In this document: piece after piece, positions 9,140 to 22,117 of the stretch
Numbering within the stretch: the stretch's first letter is position 1
Layout of the letters: each line of letters opens with the position of its first letter
DNA from: Pseudomonadota bacterium
GTDB lineage: Bacteria; Pseudomonadota; Gammaproteobacteria; JAKAQQ01
Assembly (NCBI GenBank): GCA_027365475.1
Contig: DAHXNI010000007.1
Location: 53,734 to 117,733, forward strand
Direction of reading: 5' to 3'
Length of the DNA: 64,000 bases
The notes under the pieces: model-generated
What the model saw: only the letters and a program-made list of their open reading frames with translations
What the model was told of the DNA's origin: nothing
Databases searched by the model: none
Position numbers and translations under genes: made by a program

Positions 9140-9499
9140 ATGACGCTCAAAATCAAACGGATCTATCATCCCGCTGAAAAACCGGACGGCTACCGGGTGC
9201 TCGTGGATCGGATCTGGCCCCGCGGGCTTACCAAAGAACAGGCTTCATTGGATCAGTGGGTTCGCGATGTGGCGCCGAGTACAGCGCTCAGAAAATGGTT
9301 CGGTCACGACCCCGGGAAATGGATCGAATTCCGGAGCCGCTATGAAAATGAACTTCACGCCAATCCCAAAGCTGTGCAATCTCTCCTCGAAATCCTGAAG
9401 TCGCACGCCACGGTGACTCTCCTCTTCGGCGCCACGGACGAAGATCACAATCAGGCGGTCGTGCTCGCAGCTTACCTCAAGCGACATTTCGCCCGCTGA
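9140..9499 (+). CDS. DUF488 family protein (YeaO-like)
   Basis: 119 residues. The family hallmarks are near the N-terminus (GYRVLVDRIWPRGLTKE) and mid-protein (WFGHDPGKWIEFRSRYENEL), with VTLLFGATDEDHNQA near the C-terminus. YeaO-type DUF488 proteins are widespread but without a firmly established function. Length is normal and no membrane segment is present. It starts about 90 bp after the cysteine-synthase-like gene and may share its transcript. Confidence 0.9.
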   Translation: MTLKIKRIYHPAEKPDGYRVLVDRIWPRGLTKEQASLDQWVRDVAPSTALRKWFGHDPGKWIEFRSRYENELHANPKAVQSLLEILKSHATVTLLFGATDEDHNQAVVLAAYLKRHFAR

Positions 9500-9544
9500 T
9501 TTCCGACCCCACCCACCGGATACGGAGGCCACGCATACCCCATC

Positions 9545-9840
9545 CCTCCCATCTAGCGCCCTCATCCACGCACTTCGCAAAGCGCTCGCACCCAAGATGC
9601 TCGAAGCCGTTCAGGCCTTCTGTCGGACGCCTTCACCGATCAAGGTTGAACGAAGTGACGAAGCCGCTCATTGCTTTGGGCGTGGCTCACACCACCCCGT
9701 GCCCCTATTGCATCCGGAGCCATACCCGTGCCGGTGCCACGCCGGAGGAGATCTTCGTGCAACCGAAATGCATGCCAGGGGTGCCTATGCCCACTCGGCG
9801 CTGGCCCTGGCATGGATACAATCGAACGGGAAACGGATGA
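9545..9840 (+). pseudogene. Frameshifted AhpD-like (carboxymuconolactone decarboxylase family) remnant
   Basis: Family-like segments appear in successive frames: KMLEAVQAF (frame of 9597), DAFTDQ (9626), then LNEVTKPLIALGVAHTT followed by the redox motif CPYCIRSHTRAGATPEEIF (9646 onward), then ATEMHARGAYAHSALAL back in the first frame. Together these reproduce the order of an AhpD-like protein with its CxxC active site, but at least three frame changes are needed. It is therefore a decayed gene. It abuts the convergent glnA. Confidence 0.7.
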
Positions 9841-9858
9841 CGCGAGCAACCCTCGGGC

Positions 9859-11268
9859 TTAAAGCGAATAGTAGAGCTCGAACTCAATCGGGTGCGTGCA
9901 CATCCGGACCCGGTTGAGTTCCTCCTGCTTGACCCCGAGATAGGCTCCGATCAGATCTTCACTGAAAACACCGCCCGCGAGAAGGAACGCATGGTCCGTC
10001 TCGAGCGCGTGGAGTGCCTCCTCGAGCGAGTAGGCCACCTGCGGGATCTTGCGATCCTCTTCCGGAGGCAGTTCGTAAAGATCGCGATCCTGTGGCTCGC
10101 CGGGATGGCGCCGGTTTTGGATGCCGTCGATCCCCGCCATGAGCAGGCCCGCAAAGGCGAGGTAGGGATTTGCCGTGCTATCCGGGAACCGGATCTCGAC
10201 CCGCCGACCCTTGGGATTCTGGGTGAAGGGGATCCGGATCGCGGCCGAGCGGTTGCGCGCCGAGTAGGCCAGCTTGACCGGTGCCTCGAACCCGGGCACA
10301 AGCCTGCGGTAACTGTTGGTCGAGGGGTTGGTCAGGGCATTCAGGGCTTTCGCGTGATGGATGATGCCGCCCACGAAATGGAGGGCGAGGTCCGAGAGAC
10401 CGGCATAGCCCTTGCCAGTGAAGAGGTTTTGCCCTCCCTTCATGAGCGAGGTGTGAACATGCATGCCGCTGCCATTGTCACCGACGAGCGGCTTGGGCAT
10501 GAAGGTTGCTGTCTTGTTGTGGCGCGCCGCCACACTCATCACCACATATTTGAAGAGTTGCACTTCGTCCGCCTTGCGCACCAACCCGTTGCATCCGACA
10601 CCGATCTCGCACTGCCCGGCAGTGGCCACCTCATGATGGTGCACCTCGACCTTGAGTCCGAACGCAGTGAGGGCACTACAGATTTCAGACCGGAGATCCT
10701 GGAGCGAATCGACCGGCGGCACCGGGAAATAGCCGCCTTTGACGGGTGGACGGTGACCGCTGTTCTGCCCGGCGCACTCGCTCGCGCTGTTCCAGGCACC
10801 CTCGAGTGAATCGATTTCATAAAAGGCACCGTTGAGACCCTGATCCCAGCGGACACTGTCAAAGATAAAGAACTCGTTTTCGGGGCCTACCATCACCTGG
10901 TCGGCGATGCCCGTGTCCTTCAGGTAAGCCTCGGCCCGTTTGGCCAGCGACCGCGGATCGCGTCCATAAGGCTTGCGGGTGGCCGGCTCGTACACATCGG
11001 CACGGAAAAGTGCGGTCGTCTCTGTACGGAAGCTATCCAGGATTGCGCTCTCTGCATCCGGCATGAGAATCATGTCGGAATCGTGGATGCGACGCCAGCC
11101 TACGATCGATGAGCCATCGAACATCTTGCCGTCCGCGAAGAACTCTTCGGTCATGACGGTGGCCGGGAGCGTCACGTGCTGCTCTTTGCCGCGGGTATCC
11201 GTGAAGCGGAGATCAATATAACGCACCTCGTTTTTGACGAGCCAGTCGAGTGTTTCGCGTGGTGTCAT
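9859..11268 (-). CDS. glnA: Glutamine synthetase type I
   Basis: Makes glutamine from glutamate, ammonia and ATP as a cytoplasmic dodecamer. From the ATG at 11268 (preceded by GGAGAGG) the protein has 469 residues, standard for GlnA. Visible are GSSIVGW, the [10 protein letters not shown] metal-site segment, [16 protein letters not shown], the ATP-binding [28 protein letters not shown], and the adenylylation-site tyrosine in [10 protein letters not shown]. An adenylyltransferase target is therefore likely. Upstream lie a sigma-54 promoter and an NtrC site, so transcription should follow nitrogen status. Confidence 0.97.
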   Translation of the reverse strand: MTPRETLDWLVKNEVRYIDLRFTDTRGKEQHVTLPATVMTEEFFADGKMFDGSSIVGWRRIHDSDMILMPDAESAILDSFRTETTALFRADVYEPATRKPYGRDPRSLAKRAEAYLKDTGIADQVMVGPENEFFIFDSVRWDQGLNGAFYEIDSLEGAWNSASECAGQNSGHRPPVKGGYFPVPPVDSLQDLRSEICSALTAFGLKVEVHHHEVATAGQCEIGVGCNGLVRKADEVQLFKYVVMSVAARHNKTATFMPKPLVGDNGSGMHVHTSLMKGGQNLFTGKGYAGLSDLALHFVGGIIHHAKALNALTNPSTNSYRRLVPGFEAPVKLAYSARNRSAAIRIPFTQNPKGRRVEIRFPDSTANPYLAFAGLLMAGIDGIQNRRHPGEPQDRDLYELPPEEDRKIPQVAYSLEEALHALETDHAFLLAGGVFSEDLIGAYLGVKQEELNRVRMCTHPIEFELYYSL

Positions 11269-11324
11269 GGAGCCTCTCCAGGGTGGGCGGGGGTGAAACG
11301 ATAGGGATCCGGTCAATATTCATG

Positions 11325-11342
11325 ATGCAGGAATCGTGCCAG
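11325..11342 (-). promoter_or_regulatory. Sigma-54 promoter of glnA
   Basis: On the minus strand CTGGCACGATTCCTGCAT matches the -24/-12 consensus, with GG and GC separated by 10 bases. It lies about 57 bp upstream of the glnA ATG and points toward it, and it is accompanied by an NtrC site further upstream. Confidence 0.85.
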
Positions 11343-11414
11343 GCAATAAACCTTTAGAGACTCGTGCCGGCTCACGGTTGCGGCTTGAACGCGAAGGGTG
11401 CCGGGATCGATTCA

Positions 11415-11431
11415 TGCACCCGATTGGTGCA
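11415..11431. promoter_or_regulatory. NtrC-binding site (glnA enhancer)
   Basis: TGCACC-N5-GGTGCA is a perfect 17-bp dyad equal to the strong NtrC site of enteric glnA promoters. Its centre is roughly 100 bp upstream of the predicted glnA start point, normal for an enhancer working with sigma-54. It also lies in the leader of the divergent glyQ gene. Confidence 0.8.
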
Positions 11432-11492
11432 GTCGGCGTTCACAATGGAACGCGGTATACTTTGCACGCCCGTCTCCCAGGTCAATGCCGTC

Positions 11493-12353
11493 ATGGCCGC
11501 CTTCCAAGACATGGTTTTTAGTCTCAACCAGTTCTGGGTCGGTCAGGGGTGCATTTGGATCCCCTCCTATGATCTGCCGATGGGTGCCGCCACGTTCCAT
11601 CCCGCAACGTTTCTCCGGGCGCTCGACGATCGGCCGTGGGCAGCCGCATTTCTGCAGCCTTGTAGGCGTCCCCAGGATGGGCGCTATGGTGAAAACCCGA
11701 ACCGCGGGCAGCAGTATTTCCAGTACCAAGTGCTGATGAAACCCACTCCGGACAACTTTCAGGAGCGGTTTCTAGCCTCCCTGGAAGCCCTCGGCGTCAA
11801 CCGGTCGGCAGCCGATGTGCGTTTCGTCGAAGACAACTGGGAATCGCCCACGCTGGGCGCCTGGGGACTCGGCTGGGAGGTGTGGCTGGATGGCATGGAA
11901 GTCGCCCAGTTCACTTTTTTCCAGCAGATGGGCGGTTTCGACTGCGAACCGGTCATGGGCGAGATCACCTACGGTCTCGAGCGGCTGCTCATGTATCTTT
12001 CGGGTTCGGCTGACATGTATGCGCTTGCCTGGAGCGAGAGGGGTTCCGATCCCGCTATCCGCTACGGCGATCTCTTCCGTGCCAATGAAGCGGAAATGTC
12101 GCATTTCAACTTCACGTTTACGGATCCCGCATCGCTCGCGTCGCGTTTCACCTCTCTTGAGAAAGAGATTGCCGAACTTCTCGGGCAGGGACTTCTGCGG
12201 CCAGCATACGGGCAGGTCATCGAAGCTTCGCACATTTTCAACCTGCTCGATGCGCGCCATGCGCTTTCGGTGAGCGAACGGCAACGCTATATCCTTAGGA
12301 TCCGCAAACTGTCCCACGCCATTGCAACCGAATACCGGACGCCGTCACGATGA
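11493..12353 (+). CDS. glyQ: Glycyl-tRNA synthetase alpha subunit
   Basis: 286 residues from the ATG at 11493 (MAAFQDMVFSLNQFWVGQGC), the usual GlyQ N-terminus. Class II motifs are present: QPCRRPQDGRYGENPNR, QYFQYQVLMKP, DNWESPTLGAWGLGWEVW and EITYGLERLLMYL. GlyQ carries the aminoacylation site of the alpha2beta2 bacterial enzyme. The frame is open further upstream, but that part is unlike the family. A TATACT at 11456-11461 may be its -10. It overlaps glyS by ATGA. Confidence 0.96.
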   Translation: MAAFQDMVFSLNQFWVGQGCIWIPSYDLPMGAATFHPATFLRALDDRPWAAAFLQPCRRPQDGRYGENPNRGQQYFQYQVLMKPTPDNFQERFLASLEALGVNRSAADVRFVEDNWESPTLGAWGLGWEVWLDGMEVAQFTFFQQMGGFDCEPVMGEITYGLERLLMYLSGSADMYALAWSERGSDPAIRYGDLFRANEAEMSHFNFTFTDPASLASRFTSLEKEIAELLGQGLLRPAYGQVIEASHIFNLLDARHALSVSERQRYILRIRKLSHAIATEYRTPSR

Positions 12354-14506
12354 GCACCGATGCCCGTGGAACGGAGGCACTGCTTGTAGAAATCGGCACG
12401 CTCGAGCTTCCCGCACGCCTTTTGCCCGGCCTTTCGCAGAGCTTTGCCGACCGGTTGAGTGCGTGGCTCGGACAGGACGGGTGGATCGACGAGAGTCATG
12501 GGGCAGCGACCAAAACCGCCTTCTACACGCCGCGCCGCCTGGCCGTGCGGATTTCGGATATCGCCGATTTGCGCCCCGGGCAGATCCGGATCCAGCGCGG
12601 TCCCACGCTGGCCCAGGCGTTCGATGCCCAAGGCCAGCCGCAGCCTGCCGCTTTGGGGTTTGCGAAGAGCCAGGGGGTGAGTCTCGAAGCCCTCACGATC
12701 GAATCCGGCCGTCTGATCCATCGGGTGTCCGAGCCTCCCGTGCGCCTCGCAGAGCGCTTGCCTCATCTGGTCGAGGAAACCCTCCGCGAAATCCCAGCCG
12801 ACCGGGAGATGCGCTGGGCCACGGGCACACCGCCCTTCGTACGGCCGATCCGTTCGGTTCTCCTGCTCCATGGCCGAACACCCGTCCCCGGACGGGTTTA
12901 TGGACTTCCAACCGGACGCTTCGCCCAAGGCCACCCGATCCACCATCCCGACCCCGTCCCGATCAACCATCCGGACGAATACGAATCCACTCTTCAGGCT
13001 GCCTGTGTTCTGCTTAACCGCCCCGGATCGGGAATGCTCCGCGAACACATCTGGGCGCTCATTGAGCGCAGTGCCCAAAACTGGAATCCGGATTGGCATC
13101 CGTCGCGCAGTGCGGAGACGCTCGATGAAGTGAGTAACCTGGTCGAGTGGCCCCAGGCGATCGCCGGATCTTTTCCGGCATCGTTTCTCGATCTGCCTGA
13201 ACCGGTCATCCGGGCCGTTTTGTGCGGGCAACAGCGCGTCTTCCCGCTCGCGGATGCGGCGGAACACCTCGCGCCGGGTTTCGTGGCCATCGTCAATCTT
13301 GAAAGTACCGATGTGGACCGGGTCCGTGCAGGTGAGGAGCGGGTCATCCTGCCACGCCTTGCGGATGCACTTTTCTTTTTCGAGGAGGACCGCCACCGTC
13401 CACTGGCCGAACGGGCTGGGGAACTTGACGGCATCATATTCGAGAAGCGCCTCGGCCATCTCGGACTCAGGCGTGAGCGCCTGATCCGATGGATGACCCT
13501 CTGGTCCGCCTCGCTCGGGCTGGATCCTGTTCTCTCAAGGGAAGCTGCCGCGCTCGTGCTTTGCGATCTCACCACCACCCTGGTACGCGAGTTTCCGGAG
13601 CTTGCCGGTGAGGCGGGCGCCCACTACGCCAGGATCCAGGGGTCGCCAGATTTCGTTGTCCAGGCGTTGCGAGAAGCCTACCTTCCCAAAACAGCCGAAG
13701 ATCTGCTTCCCGAAAGTGCGCTCGGCGGACTTTTATCGCTCGCGCTCCGGGTCGACCTTCTGGCCGGATACTTCCTGGTTGGCGAGAAACCGAGCGGACA
13801 ACGCGATCCCTTTGCCCTCAGGCGTGCCGCGCAGGGCATCGTCGGCATTCTCGATCCGAAGACGCATCCTGCCTTCCCACACCCGACGGCTGGAGCTCCG
13901 CCCCTTGCGCTTGAAACGCTCTTTGAGACAGCCCTGACTGGCTATCTTCCGCCCACGCATGCCCATGCAACGATCCCCGCTCTCGCATCCGAACTTTATG
14001 ACTTCACGCTGGATCGCCTGCGCGCGCGCTATCTTGATGAAGGCGGGAGGATTGATGCCTTTGAGGCCGTGGCGGCCTTGCGCCCTGGCACGCTCGCAGA
14101 TTTCCGGTCACGGCTCGATGCGCTCGAAGCCCTTGCGGCGCGACCCGAACTGGCGACTCTGATACAAATGATGAAGCGCGTGGGCCATCTCCTCAAAAAA
14201 AACCCACAGGACGCCCCCCCTGCAAACGCACCGGACACTCTCTCCGTACCGGAGCCAGCCGAAGCGGAGCTCGCTTTGCGCGTGGCTGATCTCGAATCCC
14301 GAGTTTGCGCAGACGTCGCGAAAGGCCGTTATCGCCCCGCACTTGAGTCACTCCTCGCGCTTGAGGCGCCACTTGCCACTTTTTTCGAATCGGTTTTGGT
14401 CCTCACCGAGGATCCATCGCTCCGTAAACAGCGTCTCGCCCTGCTCGAACGCATCGATGGCCTGCTCCGCTCGATCGCCGACCTCGAACGTTTACAGGGA
14501 GCCTAG
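12350..14506 (+). CDS. glyS: Glycyl-tRNA synthetase beta subunit
   Basis: 718 residues, typical for GlyS, with LLVEIGTLELPARLL at the start, HPDEYESTLQAACVLL, VSNLVEWPQAIAGSF, and the HD-like EFPELAGEAGAHYAR followed by LRVDLLAGYFLVG and PFALRRAAQGIV. The beta subunit is needed for tRNA binding. It is coupled to glyQ by an ATGA overlap. gmhB and plsC follow closely on the same strand. Confidence 0.96.
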   Translation: MSTDARGTEALLVEIGTLELPARLLPGLSQSFADRLSAWLGQDGWIDESHGAATKTAFYTPRRLAVRISDIADLRPGQIRIQRGPTLAQAFDAQGQPQPAALGFAKSQGVSLEALTIESGRLIHRVSEPPVRLAERLPHLVEETLREIPADREMRWATGTPPFVRPIRSVLLLHGRTPVPGRVYGLPTGRFAQGHPIHHPDPVPINHPDEYESTLQAACVLLNRPGSGMLREHIWALIERSAQNWNPDWHPSRSAETLDEVSNLVEWPQAIAGSFPASFLDLPEPVIRAVLCGQQRVFPLADAAEHLAPGFVAIVNLESTDVDRVRAGEERVILPRLADALFFFEEDRHRPLAERAGELDGIIFEKRLGHLGLRRERLIRWMTLWSASLGLDPVLSREAAALVLCDLTTTLVREFPELAGEAGAHYARIQGSPDFVVQALREAYLPKTAEDLLPESALGGLLSLALRVDLLAGYFLVGEKPSGQRDPFALRRAAQGIVGILDPKTHPAFPHPTAGAPPLALETLFETALTGYLPPTHAHATIPALASELYDFTLDRLRARYLDEGGRIDAFEAVAALRPGTLADFRSRLDALEALAARPELATLIQMMKRVGHLLKKNPQDAPPANAPDTLSVPEPAEAELALRVADLESRVCADVAKGRYRPALESLLALEAPLATFFESVLVLTEDPSLRKQRLALLERIDGLLRSIADLERLQGA

Positions 14507-14510
14507 CTCA

Positions 14511-15097
14511 GTGTCAGATCCAATGATCGCACGCACCCGGCGCGGCTCGGATCGGTTCGTGCTGCTCGACCGGGATGGGGTGATTAATGAGGATTCGCCG
14601 AACTACATCCGGTCCCCTGCAGAATGGATTCCCATACCCGGCAGCCTTGAGGCGATCGCGAAACTCACGCGGGAACGGATCAGAATCGTGGTGCTGACCA
14701 ACCAGTCTGCCATCGGAAGAGGACTCATGACAAAATCCGATCTCGACGCCATTCACCACCATATGCGGGATGCGATCGAGCAGGCAGGCGGACAAGTTGC
14801 AGCGATCTATGACTGCCCACACGCACCTCAAGCCGGTTGCGACTGTCGAAAGCCCAAACCCGGTCTTTTTCTCCGATTCGCGGAAGATTTCGGAGTGAGT
14901 CTGGATGGGATACCGGCCGTGGGCGACAGTCTCCGCGATCTTACGGCAGCCGACCGCGCAGGCGCACGCCCGGTTTTGGTCATGACCGGCAATGGTCAGA
15001 AAACCCGTGCTGCACTTTCCGGCTCGCGTCTCGAAGGGGTCGAGATCCACCCTGATCTGGCCGCCTTTGCCTCCTCCCTAGGAACATTGAGGGAACC

Positions 15098-15101
<4 letters not shown>
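14511..15101 (+). CDS. gmhB: D-glycero-beta-D-manno-heptose 1,7-bisphosphate 7-phosphatase
   Basis: HAD-family histidinol-phosphatase-like phosphatase of lipopolysaccharide heptose synthesis. The nucleophile motif is VLLDRDGVIN near residue 18, VVLTNQSAIGRG is motif II, the zinc-binding loop is CPHAPQAGCDCRKPKPGL, and AVGDSLRDLTAA is the final motif. I chose the GTG at 14511, which has GGAG nine bases upstream; an ATG at 14523 would shorten it by four residues. Overlap with plsC is ATGA. Confidence 0.9.
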
Positions 15102-18321
<3,220 letters not shown>

Positions 18322-18343
18322 TCACTCCATATCGCTTTCAATT

Positions 18344-19405
18344 TTACCATGAAGCCGTTGACCGAATACAGCCTTGTTCCACGTGGAACAAGCGATACGG
18401 GCGAGGCGTTTCTTCCCTCCGGGGCGGGTGCACGGTGGTAACTATGACCTGCACCGGCTCGTGCGCCAGCAGGTTGAGAAGACGGGCTTGTGCCACATTG
18501 TCGAGTTCAGACGAAAAATCATCGATCAACAGAAGCGGACGGGGCGCCAGTTTTTTGGCCAGAAAGTGCGCACCCCCCCACATGAGACCAATGGAGAGGA
18601 GCTTGGCCTGGCCGCGGGAAAGGATCTGGCGCGCGGGAACACCATTGAGCTCAATCTCGATCTCTGCACGGTGTGGGCCCGGAGCGAGTGGCCGCTCGGC
18701 ACGTTGCGGGTGCCAGTCTCGAAGCGCTTCCACGAGATTCACTCCCGAAGGGATCCCAGACCGGTATTCCAAGCTCCAACTGATCCCTGGAAACAAGGAT
18801 TCGAATGCCTCCTGCCAAAAAGGGAGGCAGGCCTCGATCAAACGCTTTCGGGCCGATTCAATCCGGGGTATACCCTCCATCATCCGTTCGACCCAAATCG
18901 TTCCATCCATGCCGGTGCGCAGTGCCCACTGCCACTGTCTCAGTGCCCTGCGATATTGCTTCCAATGACGCCAGCTCTCCTGTTCCACGTGGAACATAAG
19001 CCAATCCAGTAGCTTCCGTCTCTGTTCCGGCCCACCTAAGACGATCTCGGCTATCTCTGCGTCCATCAGAGTCAATGGGAGTATTTCCGTCACCTCCCGG
19101 ATGGTGGCTGTTTGCCGGTCGATCGAAAGATTGAATTTTTCATCATAGGTAAGGCGAACCGATCGAGAACCGGATGAGACCGGAATGGTTGCTTCGATAC
19201 CAAACGCCTGACACCCCCGGCGGATGAGCTGGGTCGGATGCCCCGTCCGGAATGATCGCCCGCGCGAAAGCAGGTAGATCGCCTCAAGAATAGTTGTTTT
19301 CCCAGATCCATTCATGCCCGACAGAAGGGTCGGCGCACCTCCAAAATCTACCTCACCCCACTCAAAACAACGGAGGCGTTCGAAACGGAGTCCATCAACG
19401 GGCAT
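18344..19405 (-). CDS. recF: DNA replication and repair protein RecF
   Basis: 353-residue SMC-like ATPase that helps load RecA at gaps through RecFOR. Walker A is LSGMNGSGKTTILEA near 30; the ABC signature is ILSRGQAKLLSIGL and Walker B is LLLIDDFSSELD near 300. Its ATG abuts the dnaN stop codon. Two parS sites are embedded in the coding sequence, each read as FHVEQ (one near residue 140, one near the C-terminus), so part of the protein sequence seems constrained by the DNA site. Confidence 0.96.
   Translation of the reverse strand: MPVDGLRFERLRCFEWGEVDFGGAPTLLSGMNGSGKTTILEAIYLLSRGRSFRTGHPTQLIRRGCQAFGIEATIPVSSGSRSVRLTYDEKFNLSIDRQTATIREVTEILPLTLMDAEIAEIVLGGPEQRRKLLDWLMFHVEQESWRHWKQYRRALRQWQWALRTGMDGTIWVERMMEGIPRIESARKRLIEACLPFWQEAFESLFPGISWSLEYRSGIPSGVNLVEALRDWHPQRAERPLAPGPHRAEIEIELNGVPARQILSRGQAKLLSIGLMWGGAHFLAKKLAPRPLLLIDDFSSELDNVAQARLLNLLAHEPVQVIVTTVHPPRREETPRPYRLFHVEQGCIRSTASW
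18375..18390. promoter_or_regulatory. parS: parS site 1 (ParB-binding)
   Basis: TGTTCCACGTGGAACA, a perfect 16-bp palindrome identical to a common chromosomal parS variant. The symmetry extends to 20 bp (18373-18392). It lies in the 3' end of recF, and parA and parB are encoded about 25 kb away in this window. Confidence 0.93.
18981..18996. promoter_or_regulatory. parS: parS site 2 (ParB-binding)
   Basis: A second exact TGTTCCACGTGGAACA within recF, 606 bp from the first. Paired perfect sites this close to dnaA and dnaN mark the centromere-like region bound by ParB near the replication origin. Confidence 0.93.
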
Positions 19406-20515
19406 TTAGAGCCGCATCGGCATAATCACATAGCGGTAATTTCCACTTTCACCCGTATCGATGAGACAGCTGCTGTTCGGGTCATTAATCAGAAGTTCTA
19501 TTTCACGGTCATCCATGGCATTCAAGACATCAAGGAGATAGGAAACATTGAAGCCGACCTCAAAACTTTCGCCTCCATAACTTACTTCCACGAGATCCTC
19601 AGCTTCCTCTTGTTCTGTATTGTGACCCACAACCCGCAGGCCCTGGGACTCAAAACACAGCCGTACACCGCGTACCTTTTCGTTAGCTAGAATCGCGGCA
19701 CGCGAAAGCGCTAGTTTGAGGCGTTCGCGTTCGATCAGAAGCCTGTGCCGGCCATCTTTGGGGATGACGCTTTGATAATCCGGAAAGCGGCCTTCGACCA
19801 GCTTACTCGTGATCACGAGTTCCCCCAAGTCAATTCTCAAGTGGTTGGTCCCGAATGCAATCCGGATCTCCCGGTCCTGATCCGTAATCAACCGTTCGAG
19901 TTCGAGAACCCCCTTTCGTGGAACAATGACTCCCATCCCCTCCTGAATCCCTTCCGAAGATCCGATCTCGATTTCACCGAGAGCAAGCCGGTGCCCGTCC
20001 GTCGCCACCGCGCGCATGTGCTTGCCCACAAACTCGATTCTGAGCCCATTGAGGTAATAGCGGACGTCGTTCTGTGCCATCGAAAAGTGGGTCCGCCGGA
20101 TGAGTTCACGGAGTTTGCGCTCGGATACATGGGCATGGGACGGCGTCTCAGGTTCCCCCACCAAAGGAAAATCATCAACGGGCTGGGTCACGAGAGTAAA
20201 TCGGCTGCGACCCGCCTTGAGATGGAGGCGGTCTCCATCAAGAGCGAGAGTCACCTCTTGACCTTCCGGAAACGATCGCAGGATATCGGCAAACTTTCTG
20301 CCGGGTACCGTCGTATCAAGCTCACCGGCAGCACCGGCGTGAGGCTCGATGGCAACCAGTTCCACCTCAAGATCCGTCCCAGTCGCTGAAATTGAATTTT
20401 TATTTATTTTTATCAATACGTTAGATAAGATTGGCATTGTCTGTTTGCGTTCCACAACGCCTAAGACAGCCAGCACGGGTTTCAGAATGTTTTCGCGTTT
20501 AACGATTGTGTTCAT
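19406..20515 (-). CDS. dnaN: DNA polymerase III beta subunit (sliding clamp)
   Basis: 369 residues from the ATG at 20515 (MNTIVKRENILKPV); a GTG three codons upstream is possible. The clamp shows LKPVLAVLGVVERKQTMPILSNV, TDGHRLALGE in domain 2, EGRFPDY in domain 3 and the C-terminal YRYVIMPMRL. The final MPMRL is the usual clamp ending beside the partner-binding pocket. It tethers polymerase III to DNA. It lies between dnaA and recF on the same strand. Confidence 0.97.
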   Translation of the reverse strand: MNTIVKRENILKPVLAVLGVVERKQTMPILSNVLIKINKNSISATGTDLEVELVAIEPHAGAAGELDTTVPGRKFADILRSFPEGQEVTLALDGDRLHLKAGRSRFTLVTQPVDDFPLVGEPETPSHAHVSERKLRELIRRTHFSMAQNDVRYYLNGLRIEFVGKHMRAVATDGHRLALGEIEIGSSEGIQEGMGVIVPRKGVLELERLITDQDREIRIAFGTNHLRIDLGELVITSKLVEGRFPDYQSVIPKDGRHRLLIERERLKLALSRAAILANEKVRGVRLCFESQGLRVVGHNTEQEEAEDLVEVSYGGESFEVGFNVSYLLDVLNAMDDREIELLINDPNSSCLIDTGESGNYRYVIMPMRL

Positions 20516-20719
20516 TGTTTCCACTCACTAATGCAAATGTGAATTTTAATCAGAATGGTGATGGTTATAGAGGGACCCAAAGATGCGTAAAGCCTCAATT
20601 TCGCGAGTCCCATTAAGGAGATCTCGATCTCCTAAAAGTCCCGGGACCTGTGGGTAACCTGTTGGGGGAAAACTCGAGACGGAGTTTTGAAGCGTTGTGA
20701 ACCGGTTATGCACAGGTTA
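20516..20719. other. dnaA-dnaN spacer with DnaA boxes (candidate part of oriC)
   Basis: About 200 bp without a gene. It holds TTATGCACA (20706-20714) and, in the other orientation, TTACCCACA (complement of 20649-20657). The first matches the DnaA-box consensus TTWTNCACA and the second has one mismatch. The half next to dnaN is locally AT-rich. Gene direction switches at about 22 kb, and two parS sites lie close by, both consistent with an origin in this neighbourhood. Two boxes alone do not prove oriC. Confidence 0.45.
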
Positions 20720-22039
20720 TCATCCGGTCAACGTACGTAAAAGGTTTTCGTAATCGTCACGAAGCCGCATATCGACCCGTACGAGCTCCCGTACTTTCTG
20801 GTGAGCGTGGAGGACCGTGGTGTGATCCCGTCCGCCGAAAGCACTCCCAATTTCAGGTAGGCTGTGGTCCGTCAGTTCCTTGGCAAGCGTCATCGCGATC
20901 TGGCGGGGCCGGACGATGGATCGCTTGCGACTTTTGGATGTGAGATCGGAAACACGGATACGATAGTAAGCTGCAACGGTGCGCTGAATGTTCTCAAGGC
21001 TGACGAGTCGTTGCTGGAGCGCGATCAGATCCTTCAGTGCTTCCTTGGCGAGTGGCAGGTTGATGGGCTGTCCGGTAAATCGCGCATAGGCAACCACCCG
21101 GTGGAGCGCGCCCTCGAGTTCCCGGATGTTGGAGCGAATCCTCTGGGCGATAAAAAATGATACCTCCGGTGGGAAATCAACTTTGAGCCGCTCTGCCTTG
21201 CGGGCGATGATGGCCACGCTGGTTTCAAGTTCGGGCGGCTCAATCGCGACCGTGAGCCCCCAGCTGAAGCGGGATTTCAGCCGCTCCTCGAGCCCCTCCA
21301 CTTCTTTCGGATAACGGTCACAGCTCACGATGACCTGGTGATGCCCGTCGATCAGGTTGTTGAGCGTATGAAAGAACTCTTCCTGTGAGCGGTCTTTGCC
21401 TGCAAAAAACTGGATGTCATCGATAAGGAGGGCATCGAGTGAACGGTAGCGGGTTTTGAACTCGTTCATGGTGTTGTGACGCAGTGCGCTCACCATATCA
21501 CCCACAAACCGCTCCGAGTGAACGTAGGCCACCTGATGCTTGTTGCGGCTACCGTTCATGTGGTGCCCGACCGCCTGCATAAGATGGGTTTTGCCGAGTC
21601 CCACACCGCCATAGATGAGAAGCGGGTTGTAGGCTGTCCCTGGGTGGTCGGCCACCTGAAGCGCTGCTGCACGGGCGACCTGGTTGCATTTTCCTTCCAC
21701 AAAATTGTCGAACACATAATCCACATTGAGTGGGCTTCCGATCCCCTCATCACGATGTTTGGGATTCCCCCCGTGATCCCTTATGGACTCCGGTTCCGCC
21801 TTCCCGATCAACAACTGGACATCGGGCCCGACTCCTTGGCTGAGTTCTACCACCAGGGACTGGATCCGTGTGAGACAGTTTTCCTGAAGCCAGTCAGCAA
21901 CAATGATATTGGGAGCGTAAAGGAGAAGCGCCCCATCAGACTCGCGTGACTGGATCGGATCGATCCAGCGCGAAAAATCCTGATGGGAGAGTTCCTTTTT
22001 CAACCGTTCGAGGCAGACTTTCCATACACCGTTTGTCAT
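20720..22039 (-). CDS. dnaA: Chromosomal replication initiator DnaA
   Basis: 439 residues from the ATG at 22039 ([17 protein letters not shown]). Domain I is followed by domain III with [19 protein letters not shown] (Walker A), [21 protein letters not shown] (Walker B and sensor) and SRFSWGLTV. Domain IV has [22 protein letters not shown] and [15 protein letters not shown] for DnaA-box recognition. The frame is open to a TTG at 22141, but the extra residues do not resemble DnaA and cross the predicted promoter. Confidence 0.97.
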   Translation of the reverse strand: MTNGVWKVCLERLKKELSHQDFSRWIDPIQSRESDGALLLYAPNIIVADWLQENCLTRIQSLVVELSQGVGPDVQLLIGKAEPESIRDHGGNPKHRDEGIGSPLNVDYVFDNFVEGKCNQVARAAALQVADHPGTAYNPLLIYGGVGLGKTHLMQAVGHHMNGSRNKHQVAYVHSERFVGDMVSALRHNTMNEFKTRYRSLDALLIDDIQFFAGKDRSQEEFFHTLNNLIDGHHQVIVSCDRYPKEVEGLEERLKSRFSWGLTVAIEPPELETSVAIIARKAERLKVDFPPEVSFFIAQRIRSNIRELEGALHRVVAYARFTGQPINLPLAKEALKDLIALQQRLVSLENIQRTVAAYYRIRVSDLTSKSRKRSIVRPRQIAMTLAKELTDHSLPEIGSAFGGRDHTTVLHAHQKVRELVRVDMRLRDDYENLLRTLTG

Positions 22040-22088
22040 GGGATCCCGCCTCGGAAATAGTTGCGCGAGGAGCGTGGGTGGGTCGATC

Positions 22089-22117
22089 AGTCTAACAAGA
22101 CAAGATGGTGTTGCCAA
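22089..22117 (-). promoter_or_regulatory. Candidate sigma-70 promoter of dnaA
   Basis: On the minus strand TTGGCA (22117-22112), 17 bp, TAGACT (22094-22089), ending 49 bp before the dnaA ATG. Spacing is ideal and the hexamers are near consensus. Confidence 0.55.
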
